A stretch of DNA of 64,000 bases from Saccharopolyspora thermophila (GTDB taxonomy: Bacteria; Actinomycetota; Actinomycetes; Mycobacteriales; Pseudonocardiaceae): positions 1-64,000 of the forward strand of contig NZ_BMMT01000005.1 of the NCBI RefSeq assembly GCF_014646075.1, given 5' to 3'. Shown here piece by piece: positions 42,050 to 50,823 of the stretch. Numbering within the stretch: position 1 is the first letter of the stretch; each line of letters opens with the position of its first letter. Made by a program: the position numbers and the translations under genes. Under the pieces are notes generated by a model, which had not been told where the DNA came from, ran no database searches, and saw nothing but the letters and a program-made list of their open reading frames with translations.

Positions 42050-45000
42050 GTGCCGGACGGGATCGGACAGACCGCAGCACAGCTGTGCGACCCCGCGCCC
42101 GCCCAGATCGACGCGCCAGGCCGCCGACGACTGTCCACTGTGGTGCCCGTGCTCGTCGGAATGCTCGGCGTGCTGGCGGCGGTCGCGGTGCCCCTCGCGC
42201 CGGTGGTGACCCAGCAGGTCACCGTCACGTGGCCAAAGGCCGGGGAACTCCCCGAAGGAACCCTCGCGTTCGTCGTCCCCTACGAGCCGCCCGAGGTGCA
42301 CGTGCGCGTGCCCTGCGCGGTGGTGCGGGCAGGGCAGCAGCGCGGCGTTCCCACCACACTGGTCGCCAGCCGCCTGCCCGGCCAACCCACCGAGGGCTTC
42401 GCGGTCACCACGGCCCGCGACCACGTCATCGCCCTGGTCGCGGGCCGCGAGGCGCTGCGTGCCCCCATCGGGCCGGGCTGCGACGTCGCCATCGACGCCG
42501 ACAGCGCAGGCAGCCGGGCCAGCATCGGGGCGCAGGTCGCCGAACTGCCCGGCGCGCGGGTGCGCGACATCGTCGCCTTCACCACCGACCTGACGCCACA
42601 GCAGGCCGCCGGCCTGCACGTGCGGGTCACCACCGCCACCTGGTTCGAAAACTCCCCCACCGCCACCAAACAGGCCCTGATCGCCGCCCAGCTCCTGCTG
42701 GTCGCGGTGGCGTTCGCGCTGCTGCTCGCCCGCGACCGCGGCCGCCACGCCGCGCGCTCGCCGAGGCGTCCCGGGATGCGCCACCTGGTCGACGCCGGGG
42801 TCGTCGTGGTGCTCGGCGGCTGGTGGGTGCTCGGACCGACCACAGCGGACGACTCGTTCGCCGCGATGACCATCCGCAACGCCCTGGACACCGGCGACGT
42901 CGGCAACTACTACCGCTGGGAGAACGCCTCCGAAGCGCCGTTCGCGCTGGCGCAGCAGCTGCTCGAACCGGTCGCCGCGCTCAGCACCACCCCGCTGGTC
43001 ATGCGCATCCCCAGCGTCGTGGCGGCCGTGCTGACCTGGCTGGTGCTCAGCCGCGGCATCCTCGGCGCGGTGCTGCCGGAACACGGGCGGCGCAGCGCCG
43101 TCCGGCTGCTGGCGGCGGTGAGCTTCCTGGCCTGGTGGTTGCCCTTCGGGCTCGGCGTCCGCCCCGAACCGTTCGCCGCGCTCGGCCTGGCCGCCGTGCT
43201 GGCCTGCGTGCTGCGGGCCGTGCGGACCGAGCGCGTCACCTGGCTCGGGCTGGCGGCGCTGGCCGCCGGGCTGTCGGTCGCGGTGACCCCGATGGGCATC
43301 GCCGCCCTCGCCCCGTTCGCCGTGCTCGCCCCGCGGATCCGGCACCTGCTCAGCACGCCGGTGGTGGCGCTGCTGGCGGGCATCGCCGCCACCGGGATCG
43401 TGGCGATGTTCGCCGACCAGTCCCTGTTCGGCGCGCGCAGGGCCACCGCGCTGCACACCCTGTACGGGCCCGACGTGCCGTGGTTCCAGGAAATCCTGCG
43501 CTACCAGTACCTGCTGGGCTTCGACCTGCAGGGCGACCTGGCCCGCCGCGCCCCGGTGCTGCTGACCTTCGTCGTGGCCGTCCACACCGGACTGCTGTTG
43601 CTGCGCGGGGCGGGTCGGCTGCCGGGGCTGCGGTGGGCGCACGTGCCGCCGCTGTGCCTGGCGGTCAGCGTCGCGCTGATGACCCTCACCCCGTCGAAGT
43701 GGACGCACTACTTCGGCGCGCTGACCGGCGTCGGAGCCGCTACCGTGACCGCAGGCGTGGTGCTGATCACCGCAACGGCCCGGCAGGTGTCGCGTGATCG
43801 GGTGGTTGTGCTGGCCGGCCTGCTGGGCACGGCGATGGCCGCGGTGGCGGCGGCGTTGGTGTTCGCCGGAAAGAACAACTGGTTCCTGCACTCGCAGTAC
43901 GGGGTGCCCTGGGGAGAGCAACCGCTCCGGCCGCTGAACAGCCCGCTGCCGTGGTTGCTGGTCGCGGTGGTGCTGCTGCTGGTGCCCGGCCGCTCCCGGC
44001 AGATGCTCGTGCGGATGCCCGCGGTGATCGGTGCGGGAGCAATGGGGGTGACGGTGGCGGTCGTGCTGTCCTCGTTCGTCGTCGCACCCGTGCGCCAGGC
44101 CGGCGGCTACTCCATCGGCGGGCAGAACCTCACGGCTGGCTGTGGCATCGCGGACCACGTGGTGGTCACCCCCGACGTCCCCGGCGGCGCACTGACCAGC
44201 CACGACGACGCCCACGCCGCCGGATTCGCGGCCGGTCGCGGACACGCGCCGGGGTTCGACCCGCCGCCGGGCATACGCGAGTTCTGGGGCAGCCTGGACG
44301 GCGGCCAGATCTCCACCGGCACGCTGACCACCGGCTGGTACGCGCTGCCCGCGCTTCGCCCGGACCAGGAGCTCGCCGTGGCCGTGGCGGGCCGCAGCGG
44401 CGACGGCAACCGCGTCGTCCTGGAGTTCGCCTCGCCCACCGGGACCGTCGGCGAACGGGTCCTCGACGACACCTGGCTGGACACCGACGAGCGCCCCGCC
44501 TACCCCAGCGACCACGTCGTCCAGGACCGGCCGCAGGACCACCCGGCCTGGCGCGACCTGCACGTCCCCGCCCGCGACGTCCCGTCCGGGGCCGACCGGG
44601 TGCGGATCCGCGCGGTCGACGCCACCACCGACGCGGCGGGCTGGGTCGCCGTCGCCGGCCCGCGCGTGCGCGACGTCATCCCGCTGGCGCGGTACCTGCG
44701 CGGCCGGGCGCCGATCCTCGTCGACTGGTCGATGACCTGGAACGCACCGTGCCTGCGCGAGATGCCGCGGGTGGCGCACGGCCTGGCGGAGCCGCCCGCG
44801 TACCTGCTGAACCCGCCCGCGGCGCTCGGTTTCGGCGGCACCGCCGCCTACGAACGCGGGATCGGCGGGACGTTCGCCGGAGTGGCTGAGGTCGGCACCC
44901 AGGAGGAGGTGCCCACCCGGCTGGTCGGGGCCGAGCGAACACCCGACTACGCCGAGTGGGGGCACCTGATCGCGGTCCGTTACCCGCTGCCGGGCAACCG

Positions 45001-45052
45001 CTTCGACGTACGGAGCGTGTCCGTTCCACGGTGGGGTTGGCGAGGGGAGTGA
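42050..45052 (+). CDS. Emb-type arabinosyltransferase (copy 3)
   Basis: 1000 residues, slightly short for the family. Catalytic loop TTADDSFAAMTIRN (Asp267-Asp268), GNYYRWENASEAPF, MTLTPSKWTHYFGALTG and a C-terminal domain with STGTLTTGWYALPAL and CLREMPRVAHGLAEPP. It shares the -MTIRN- loop with copy 2, so copies 2 and 3 are sisters and probably arose by tandem duplication. GTG 42050 has AGGGGGA 8 nt upstream. The 207-nt gap before it has no obvious terminator. The GT2 gene starts 2 nt after its stop. Confidence 0.92.
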   Translation: MPDGIGQTAAQLCDPAPAQIDAPGRRRLSTVVPVLVGMLGVLAAVAVPLAPVVTQQVTVTWPKAGELPEGTLAFVVPYEPPEVHVRVPCAVVRAGQQRGVPTTLVASRLPGQPTEGFAVTTARDHVIALVAGREALRAPIGPGCDVAIDADSAGSRASIGAQVAELPGARVRDIVAFTTDLTPQQAAGLHVRVTTATWFENSPTATKQALIAAQLLLVAVAFALLLARDRGRHAARSPRRPGMRHLVDAGVVVVLGGWWVLGPTTADDSFAAMTIRNALDTGDVGNYYRWENASEAPFALAQQLLEPVAALSTTPLVMRIPSVVAAVLTWLVLSRGILGAVLPEHGRRSAVRLLAAVSFLAWWLPFGLGVRPEPFAALGLAAVLACVLRAVRTERVTWLGLAALAAGLSVAVTPMGIAALAPFAVLAPRIRHLLSTPVVALLAGIAATGIVAMFADQSLFGARRATALHTLYGPDVPWFQEILRYQYLLGFDLQGDLARRAPVLLTFVVAVHTGLLLLRGAGRLPGLRWAHVPPLCLAVSVALMTLTPSKWTHYFGALTGVGAATVTAGVVLITATARQVSRDRVVVLAGLLGTAMAAVAAALVFAGKNNWFLHSQYGVPWGEQPLRPLNSPLPWLLVAVVLLLVPGRSRQMLVRMPAVIGAGAMGVTVAVVLSSFVVAPVRQAGGYSIGGQNLTAGCGIADHVVVTPDVPGGALTSHDDAHAAGFAAGRGHAPGFDPPPGIREFWGSLDGGQISTGTLTTGWYALPALRPDQELAVAVAGRSGDGNRVVLEFASPTGTVGERVLDDTWLDTDERPAYPSDHVVQDRPQDHPAWRDLHVPARDVPSGADRVRIRAVDATTDAAGWVAVAGPRVRDVIPLARYLRGRAPILVDWSMTWNAPCLREMPRVAHGLAEPPAYLLNPPAALGFGGTAAYERGIGGTFAGVAEVGTQEEVPTRLVGAERTPDYAEWGHLIAVRYPLPGNRFDVRSVSVPRWGWRGE

Positions 45053-45054
45053 CC

Positions 45055-46056
45055 ATGGCCGACGCGATGCGCCAGCGGGTCCCGGTTCCACGACGACACA
45101 CCCACCAGTCCGGTACGCCGCCGCTGATCTCCTACGTGCTGCCGGTCTACAACGAGGCGGCGGGCATCCGCCGCTTCCACACCGAGCTGACCGCGGCCAC
45201 CGCCACCCGGCCCGAGTTCGGCTACGAGTTCATCTACGTCAACGACGGTTCGGCCGACGGGTCACTGGAAATCCTGCAGGACCTGGCCAAGAACGACCCG
45301 CGGGTGCGGGTGGTGGACTTCGCCCGCAACTTCGGCCACCAGATCGCCATCACCGCCGGGCTGGACCACGCCGGGGGCGACGCGGTCATCGTGATGGACA
45401 CCGACCTGCAGGACCCGCCGCAGGTCAGCCTGCAGCTGATCGACGAGTGGCTGGCCGGCGCGGAGATCGTGTCCGCGCGCCGCCGCACCCGCCGCGACAG
45501 CGCGTTCAAGCGGTTCACCGCGCACACCTACTACCGGCTGCTGCGGCGCTGCGCCGAGGTGGATATCCCGGTGGATACCGGGGACTTCCGGCTGCTCGAC
45601 CGGCGAGCCGCGGAGGAGCTGCGCGGATTCCGGGAACGCAGCCGGTTCATCCGCGGCATGGTCGCCTCGATGGGCTTCCACCAGCGCGAGGTGCTGTTCG
45701 ACCGCGACGAGCGGATCGCCGGCGAGACGAAGTACCCGATGCGCAAGATGCTGCGGCTGGCCGCCGACGGCGTCACCAGCTTCTCCACCGTGCCCCTCAA
45801 GCTCATCACCCGGATGGGCTTCGCGGCGTTGGCGCTGGCGCTGCTCGGCATCGTCTATGCGGTGACGCTGCGGCTTTTCTTCCCGGCCGTGACCGTGTCC
45901 GGGTGGACCATGCTGATGGTCGCGATGCTGTTCCTCGGCGGGCTGCAGATGCTGTCGCTGGGCGTGATCGGCAGCTACGTCGGCCGCATCTACCAGGAGG
46001 TGCAGCAACGACCGCTGTACATCGTGCGGGACGTGATCCGGCATGACCAGGACTGA
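45055..46056 (+). CDS. GT2 polyprenyl-phosphate glycosyltransferase (GtrB/DPM-like)
   Basis: 333 residues. N-terminal GT2 domain: SYVLPVYNEAAGIRRF, FIYVNDGSADGSLEIL, FARNFGHQIAITAGLDHA, DXD-type VIVMDTDLQDPP and the GDFRLLDRRA motif, then two C-terminal TM helices (about 255-325) as in GtrB. Predicted to load a sugar from a nucleotide donor onto polyprenyl phosphate at the inner face. ATG 45055 has GGGGAG 6 nt upstream. Coupled to emb copy 3 (2-nt gap) and overlapping gtrA by 14 nt, so its product probably feeds the same wall assembly. Sugar unknown. Confidence 0.9.
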   Translation: MADAMRQRVPVPRRHTHQSGTPPLISYVLPVYNEAAGIRRFHTELTAATATRPEFGYEFIYVNDGSADGSLEILQDLAKNDPRVRVVDFARNFGHQIAITAGLDHAGGDAVIVMDTDLQDPPQVSLQLIDEWLAGAEIVSARRRTRRDSAFKRFTAHTYYRLLRRCAEVDIPVDTGDFRLLDRRAAEELRGFRERSRFIRGMVASMGFHQREVLFDRDERIAGETKYPMRKMLRLAADGVTSFSTVPLKLITRMGFAALALALLGIVYAVTLRLFFPAVTVSGWTMLMVAMLFLGGLQMLSLGVIGSYVGRIYQEVQQRPLYIVRDVIRHDQD

Positions 46057-46444
46057 ACAGCTGCGCGCACCGCTGGGCAGCGGTTCGCTGGTGCGCTACG
46101 CGGCGATCGGCGCGAGCGGCGTGGCGCTGGACTACCTGCTGTTCCTGCTGCTGTTCAACCTCGCGGGCCTGCACGAGCAGCTGGCGAACGCGATCAGCAC
46201 GACTGCCGGCATCACCAACAACTTCGTGCTCAACGCGCTGTTCAACTTCCGCAGGCGGGACCGGATTCTGGTGCGGCTGCTGCGGTTCTACGCGGTGGGC
46301 GTCGCCGGGATCGGGTTGACGTTCCTGCTGCTGCAGGTGTTCTCCGGCTGGCTGGGCGTCGACCCGAACCTGGTGAAGGCCGGGTCGCTGCCGGTCGTGC
46401 TGGTCTTCCAGTACACGATCAACAAGAAGTGGAGCTTCGGATGA
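46043..46444 (+). CDS. GtrA-family membrane protein (second copy)
   Basis: 133 residues, four membrane segments (YAAIGASGVALDYLLFLLLF, NNFVLNALFNFRRRDRILVR, LVFQYTINKKWSFG). GtrA proteins are proposed to flip or stabilise polyprenyl-phosphate sugars made by GtrB-like GT2 enzymes. Overlaps the GT2 gene by 14 nt and the FAD gene by 4 nt (ATGA). It is distinct from the Rv3789-like GtrA at 27522, implying two separate lipid-sugar supply lines. Confidence 0.9.
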   Translation: MTRTEQLRAPLGSGSLVRYAAIGASGVALDYLLFLLLFNLAGLHEQLANAISTTAGITNNFVLNALFNFRRRDRILVRLLRFYAVGVAGIGLTFLLLQVFSGWLGVDPNLVKAGSLPVVLVFQYTINKKWSFG

Positions 46445-47721
46445 GGGTGGGTGTGGTCGGGGCCGGGGCGACGGGGCTGACCGCCGCGTTCGACGCGGTG
46501 AAGGCCGGGCACGACGTGACGGTGCTGGAGGCGTCCGCGGAGCTGGGCGGGCTGGCGGCGTCGATCGAGGTCGGCGGCACCCCGCTGGAGCGGTTCTACC
46601 ACCACAGCTTCCGCACCGACCGGGCGATGATCGAACTGGTCGAGGAGCTGGGCCTGGGCCACCGGCTGCGCTTCCACAGGCCCCGCACCGGGGTGTATGC
46701 GGACGGCCGGTTGTATGACTTCGGCACTCCGCGCGAGATGCTGATGTTCCCGAAGTTCTCGCTGCTGGACCGGGTGCGCTTCGGCGCGTCGTCGGCGGTC
46801 CTGAAGGCGATCCGCGACGGGCAGCGGTTCACCTCGGTGCGGGCGCTGGACTGGATGCGTCGCTGGGCGGGGCCGCGGGTGACCGGGATGATCTGGGAGC
46901 CGCTGCTGGTGGGCAAGTTCGGGGCCAGTGCGGAGCGGATCTCCATGGCGTGGCTGTGGGCGCGCATCCACTACCGCACGTTCGAGCTGGGGTACGTGCA
47001 CGGCGGGTACGAACAGGTCTACCGGGCACTGCTGCACGCGGTGACCGAACGCGGCGGGAAGGTGGAGTTCGGCAAACCGGTGTCGACGATCCGCCAGCCC
47101 GGCGCGGCCGTTGAGATCGGTGCCGGGGACGGCAGCAGCTACGCCTTCGACCACCTGATCGTGACGGTGCCGCAGCCGGTGTTCGCCGAGGCGGCGGGCG
47201 TGCCGACGGACCACGTGCTGTGGCGCAACCAGTACCTGGGGGCGACGTGCTTCGTGCTGGAGTGCGACCGCAGCGTCATCCCGTACTACTGGCTGAACAT
47301 CAACGACCCGGCGTTTCCGTTCCTGGCGGTCGTGGAGCACACCAACATGGTCGACCGCAGCGAGTACGGCGGGCGCCATGTGGTCTACGTCGGCAACTAC
47401 GTGTCGCGCGACGACTGGCGCTTCACCACCGACCCGGCCGAGCTGCTGGAGCGCTACCTGCCGTGGCTGCGCAGGCTGAACCCGGACTTTGACCGCTCCT
47501 GGATCAACAACTGGCACTTTTCCAGGGCGGGCTTCGCCCAGCCGATCGTGACGCCGGAGTACCGGGCGCTGATCCCGGGCCACCGCACGTCGATGCCGGG
47601 CGTCACGCTGGCCACGATGTCCCAGATCTACCCGCAGGACCGGGGCCAGTCCTACGCGATCCAGATGGCCCACGACGTGGTCGACCGCCTGGGCCTGAAC
47701 CGGGACCTGGAACGCACCTGA
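46441..47721 (+). CDS. FAD-dependent amine-oxidase-like oxidoreductase
   Basis: 426 residues. FAD Rossmann motif VGVVGAGATGLTAAFDAVKA at the N-terminus, then ELGGLAASIEVGGTPLERFY, LIVTVPQPVF and a late FAD motif region (TMSQIYPQDRGQSYAIQMA). Resembles the protoporphyrinogen-oxidase/UDP-galactopyranose-mutase-like proteins often coded beside GtrA and GT2 genes. ATG 46441 overlaps the gtrA stop. Genetic coupling suggests it modifies a sugar or its lipid carrier in the emb pathway; the reaction is not deducible from sequence. Confidence 0.8.
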   Translation: MRVGVVGAGATGLTAAFDAVKAGHDVTVLEASAELGGLAASIEVGGTPLERFYHHSFRTDRAMIELVEELGLGHRLRFHRPRTGVYADGRLYDFGTPREMLMFPKFSLLDRVRFGASSAVLKAIRDGQRFTSVRALDWMRRWAGPRVTGMIWEPLLVGKFGASAERISMAWLWARIHYRTFELGYVHGGYEQVYRALLHAVTERGGKVEFGKPVSTIRQPGAAVEIGAGDGSSYAFDHLIVTVPQPVFAEAAGVPTDHVLWRNQYLGATCFVLECDRSVIPYYWLNINDPAFPFLAVVEHTNMVDRSEYGGRHVVYVGNYVSRDDWRFTTDPAELLERYLPWLRRLNPDFDRSWINNWHFSRAGFAQPIVTPEYRALIPGHRTSMPGVTLATMSQIYPQDRGQSYAIQMAHDVVDRLGLNRDLERT

Positions 47722-47750
47722 GGTCCCCAAAATCGGTGGACTCCGCGGCG

Positions 47751-47775
47751 CGGCGCGCGGTGGGGCCGCGCGCCG
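47751..47775. terminator. Convergent terminator between the emb operon and phoD
   Basis: Perfect 10-bp inverted repeat CGGCGCGCGG / CCGCGCGCCG with a 5-nt loop, 30 nt after the FAD gene and 10 nt beyond the phoD stop. Confidence 0.75.
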
Positions 47776-47784
47776 CCTCGGGGG

Positions 47785-49353
47785 TCAGATCCTGTTGAGG
47801 CCCGGCCTGCCGTCCTCGATCACGAAGGACGCCAGCGTTTCCACCGGCGCTCCCGGCCTGGAGACGTACGGCAGGACCCGGTAGTCCGCGCGCAGCCCGC
47901 CCGGGGTGATCTTCGTGCTGATGTAGCCGCGCTGGTTGCTGTACAGGCGGACGTGCGGGTTCTCGCGGAGGTAGGCCCGCTCCTTGTCCGTCAGGTTCGC
48001 AGAACCGTCGCCGCCGCTGGTGATCGAGGTGGTGGTCAGCTCGGTGCCCACGATCCGGTCGCCGTCGTGGATCTCGTTGGCCCAGTGGGTGTGCACGTCG
48101 CCGGTGAGCACCACGGGGTTGCGGGTCTTCGCCTGCTGCCAGCCCTGCATGACGCGCTGGCGGGACCCCACGTAGCCGTCCCAGGCGTCCGGGTTGTAGC
48201 CCCGCTCCTCGCCGTTGCGGTAGTCGATCTCGGCGAACATGACCTGCTGGCCGAGGATGTCCCAGCGGGCGTTGGACTGGTGCAGGCCCCTGAGCAGCCA
48301 GCGCTCCTGCTCCGCGCCGGTGAGGCTGCGCTTCGGGTTCAGCCGCTGCGGGTCCTGCGTCGGGAACCTGTCCCCACCCACCTGGTCGTCGCGGTACTGG
48401 CGGGTGTCGAGCATGTGGAAGGTGGCCAGTCGGCCCCACCGGACGCGCCGGTACAGCCGCATGTCGATGCCGCGCGGGATCTGCGCGCGGCGCAGCGGCA
48501 TGTTCTCGTAGTACGCCTGGAAGGCGGCCCTGCGGCGCTCCAGGAAGTTCGGTTGCGGGATCTCCGGCTTCTCGTAGACCTCGTCGGCCCAGTTGTTGTC
48601 GACCTCGTGGTCGTCCCACACCACGACCCACGGGGCCATCGCGTGCGCGTACTGCAGGTCCGGGTCGGTCTTGTACTGGGCGTGCCGCTGCCGGTAGTTC
48701 GCCAGCGTCACGGTCTCCGGGCCCTGGTGGTCGCGCGGGTTGCCGCCCGGCGCCACGTAAACCCCGGCCTCGTACTCGTACTGGTAGTCGCCGAGGTGCA
48801 GCACCAGGTCCGGGTGCTCGTCGGCGAGGCGCCGGTAGGCGGTGAAGTAGCCGTGCTCGTACTGGGAGCACGACGCGAACGCCATCGCCAGGTCGGTCAT
48901 CGCGCCCGGCAGCGGCGCGGTGCGGGTGCGGCCGGCCGGCGACAGCGACCCGGCGGCGCGGAAGCGGTAGAAGTACTCGCGGTCGGGGCGCAGGCCCGTC
49001 AGCTCCACGTGCACGCTGTGGCCCAGCTCCGGCGCGGCCTGCGCCTCGCCGCGCTGCACCACGCGCGTGAACCGCTCGTCCTCGGCGACCTCCCACTGCA
49101 CCGGCACGGCCTTGTTCGGCATGCCGCCCATGCCGTCCTCGGCCAGCGGGTTCGGCGCCAACCGGGTCCACAGCACGACCCCGTCCGGCGTCGGGTCGCC
49201 GGAGGCGACGCCCAGCGTGAAGACCTCGCCGCGCGGGGCCACCCCGGCGCCCGGCAGCGCAGCCGCCGCCGGAATGGCTGCAGTGGACAGTGCTGCGGCG
49301 CCGGCGAGGGTGCCGCCCAGCAGCACGCTCCGCCGCGAGACGCGTTCAGGCAC
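47785..49353 (-). CDS. phoD: PhoD-family alkaline phosphatase, Tat-exported
   Basis: 522 residues. Twin-arginine signal SRRSVLLGGTLAGAAALS (about 5-30), PhoD_N domain (EVFTLGVASGDPTPDGVVLW), then the metallophosphatase core: FASCSQYEHGYF, HLGDYQYEYE, VVWDDHEVDNNWADE, QQVMFAEIDYR, VVLTGDVHTHWANEI. Acts outside the membrane on phosphate esters or diesters with Fe/Ca. GTG 49353 has GGAGG 5 nt upstream; an ATG at 49365 is less well placed. Confidence 0.93.
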   Translation of the reverse strand: MPERVSRRSVLLGGTLAGAAALSTAAIPAAAALPGAGVAPRGEVFTLGVASGDPTPDGVVLWTRLAPNPLAEDGMGGMPNKAVPVQWEVAEDERFTRVVQRGEAQAAPELGHSVHVELTGLRPDREYFYRFRAAGSLSPAGRTRTAPLPGAMTDLAMAFASCSQYEHGYFTAYRRLADEHPDLVLHLGDYQYEYEAGVYVAPGGNPRDHQGPETVTLANYRQRHAQYKTDPDLQYAHAMAPWVVVWDDHEVDNNWADEVYEKPEIPQPNFLERRRAAFQAYYENMPLRRAQIPRGIDMRLYRRVRWGRLATFHMLDTRQYRDDQVGGDRFPTQDPQRLNPKRSLTGAEQERWLLRGLHQSNARWDILGQQVMFAEIDYRNGEERGYNPDAWDGYVGSRQRVMQGWQQAKTRNPVVLTGDVHTHWANEIHDGDRIVGTELTTTSITSGGDGSANLTDKERAYLRENPHVRLYSNQRGYISTKITPGGLRADYRVLPYVSRPGAPVETLASFVIEDGRPGLNRI

Positions 49354-49558
49354 AACGACCTCCATCGTTCGGCAACGAGCCCACTCTCACCCCGAACGAT
49401 GAAGGGCTTCTGCCCTCCGGGTGATCAGCGCATGAACACGCCGCCACTCACCGCGGCAGCAGGTGAGCCGGGTCGATCTCCAGCTCGGCCGATGTGTGCA
49501 GCCACATCGTGGTGGATTTTCCGCGGGTGGCGCACCCGGAATCCGGGCCGGACAGCGC

Positions 49559-49591
49559 AACGCCCCCGGCCAGGGGGTGGCCGGGGGCGTT
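49559..49591 (-). terminator. Terminator of the glf-glfT2-PAP2-ubiA operon
   Basis: 13-bp perfect inverted repeat AACGCCCCCGGCC / GGCCGGGGGCGTT with a 7-nt loop, 12 nt beyond the ubiA stop at 49603. The rest of 49354-49602 is empty. Confidence 0.8.
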
Positions 49592-49602
49592 GGTTGGTGT
49601 GG

Positions 49603-50823
49603 CTACAGGTAGAACGCCAGGAACAGGCAGCCCGCGAGGATGACGCCGAGGACCATCAGGACCTTGTCCTTCAGCACCACTTCCTCGGGCTCGCCCGCGA
49701 CACCCTTGTCGATGTCCACCGCGTATCGCAGGATCGCGATCACCATCGGGATGATCGAGATCAGGCCCCAGCGGGAGTACACGTCCTCCTGGATGCTGTA
49801 GGCCCACAGCGAGTACGCCATGATCGTGATCGCCGCCGCGATGGCCCACACGAACCGCAGGTAGGACGGCGAGTACGCCTTCAGCGACTTGCGGATCTTC
49901 GCGCCGGTCTCCATCGCCAGCTTCACCTCGGCGTAGCGCTTGCCCGCCACCATGAACAGCGAACCGAACGCCACGACCAGGTAGAACCACTGCGTGATCC
50001 GCAGGTCCGCGGCCGCACCACCGGCGATGGCGCGCAGCAGGAACCCGGACGCCACGATGCACAGGTCGATCACCGGCTGGTGCTTGAGGCCGAAGCAGTA
50101 GCCCAGCTGTACCGCGATGTAGACCGCCATCACCACCAGCAGCGGCCCGCTGGTCAGCCCCGAGATCAGCAGCGACCCACCGAGCAGCAGCACGCACACC
50201 ACGTAGGCGACCGGTACCGGGATCAGTCCGGCGGCGATCGGCCGGTTCCGCTTCGTCGGGTGCTGCCGGTCCGCCTCGACGTCGATCGCGTCGTTGACGA
50301 AGTAGATGCCCGACGCGGCCATCGAGAACACCACGAACGCGATGACCGAGTGCCACAGGATGCCCGGGTCCAGGATCCCGCCCGCCGCGAACGGCACGGC
50401 CAGCACCAGGATGTTCTTCACCCACTGCTTGGGGCGCAGCTCCTTGACCAGGCCGGTGACCAGGCCCGCGGTGGTGCCCGCCTTGGCGGTGACCTTCGCG
50501 TGGTAGGCGTCCGAGGACTTGTCCTTGACGTCGTCGGACCTCTTCGGCTCCGCCTCCAGCACCTCGTCGCCGAACTCGGCGCCGATGGTGCCCTCCGCGT
50601 CCGCCTCGATCTCGGTCTGCTTGGGCCGCGCGGCCCCGGTGTCCGCCCGGTCGGTCACCTCGCCGGACTTGCCGGTCGCGCCGTCCTCGGACACCGCGGC
50701 CTTCTCGGCCGCTCCGGCGTCCATCAGCACCGCGTCACCGACGTGGGCACCGTTGGCCGCGTCGGCCTCGGCCGAGACATCGGGATTTCCGGTCTCGGCC
50801 TCGGTTTCCTTCTTGTCAGCCAC
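49603..50823 (-). CDS. ubiA: Decaprenyl-phosphate phosphoribosyltransferase (UbiA, Rv3806c type)
   Basis: 406 residues. UbiA-superfamily prenyltransferase that joins PRPP-derived ribose-5-phosphate to decaprenyl phosphate, the first step to decaprenyl-phospho-arabinose. About nine membrane segments from residue 125; first Asp motif NDAIDVEADRQHP, second motif KRYAEVKLAMETGAKIRKS. Unusual: residues 1-110 form an acidic, disordered Ala/Glu/Asp extension absent from the about 300-residue mycobacterial enzyme. GTG 50823 has GGAGG 4 nt upstream and overlaps the PAP2 stop by 8 nt. Confidence 0.93.
   Translation of the reverse strand: MADKKETEAETGNPDVSAEADAANGAHVGDAVLMDAGAAEKAAVSEDGATGKSGEVTDRADTGAARPKQTEIEADAEGTIGAEFGDEVLEAEPKRSDDVKDKSSDAYHAKVTAKAGTTAGLVTGLVKELRPKQWVKNILVLAVPFAAGGILDPGILWHSVIAFVVFSMAASGIYFVNDAIDVEADRQHPTKRNRPIAAGLIPVPVAYVVCVLLLGGSLLISGLTSGPLLVVMAVYIAVQLGYCFGLKHQPVIDLCIVASGFLLRAIAGGAAADLRITQWFYLVVAFGSLFMVAGKRYAEVKLAMETGAKIRKSLKAYSPSYLRFVWAIAAAITIMAYSLWAYSIQEDVYSRWGLISIIPMVIAILRYAVDIDKGVAGEPEEVVLKDKVLMVLGVILAGCLFLAFYL

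Noticed and set aside
38723-45091. Two very long minus-strand open frames (38723-41854, 41915-45091) opposite emb copies 2 and 3.
   Set aside because: Mirror images of the emb genes; low-complexity Gly/Arg/His composition and no motifs.
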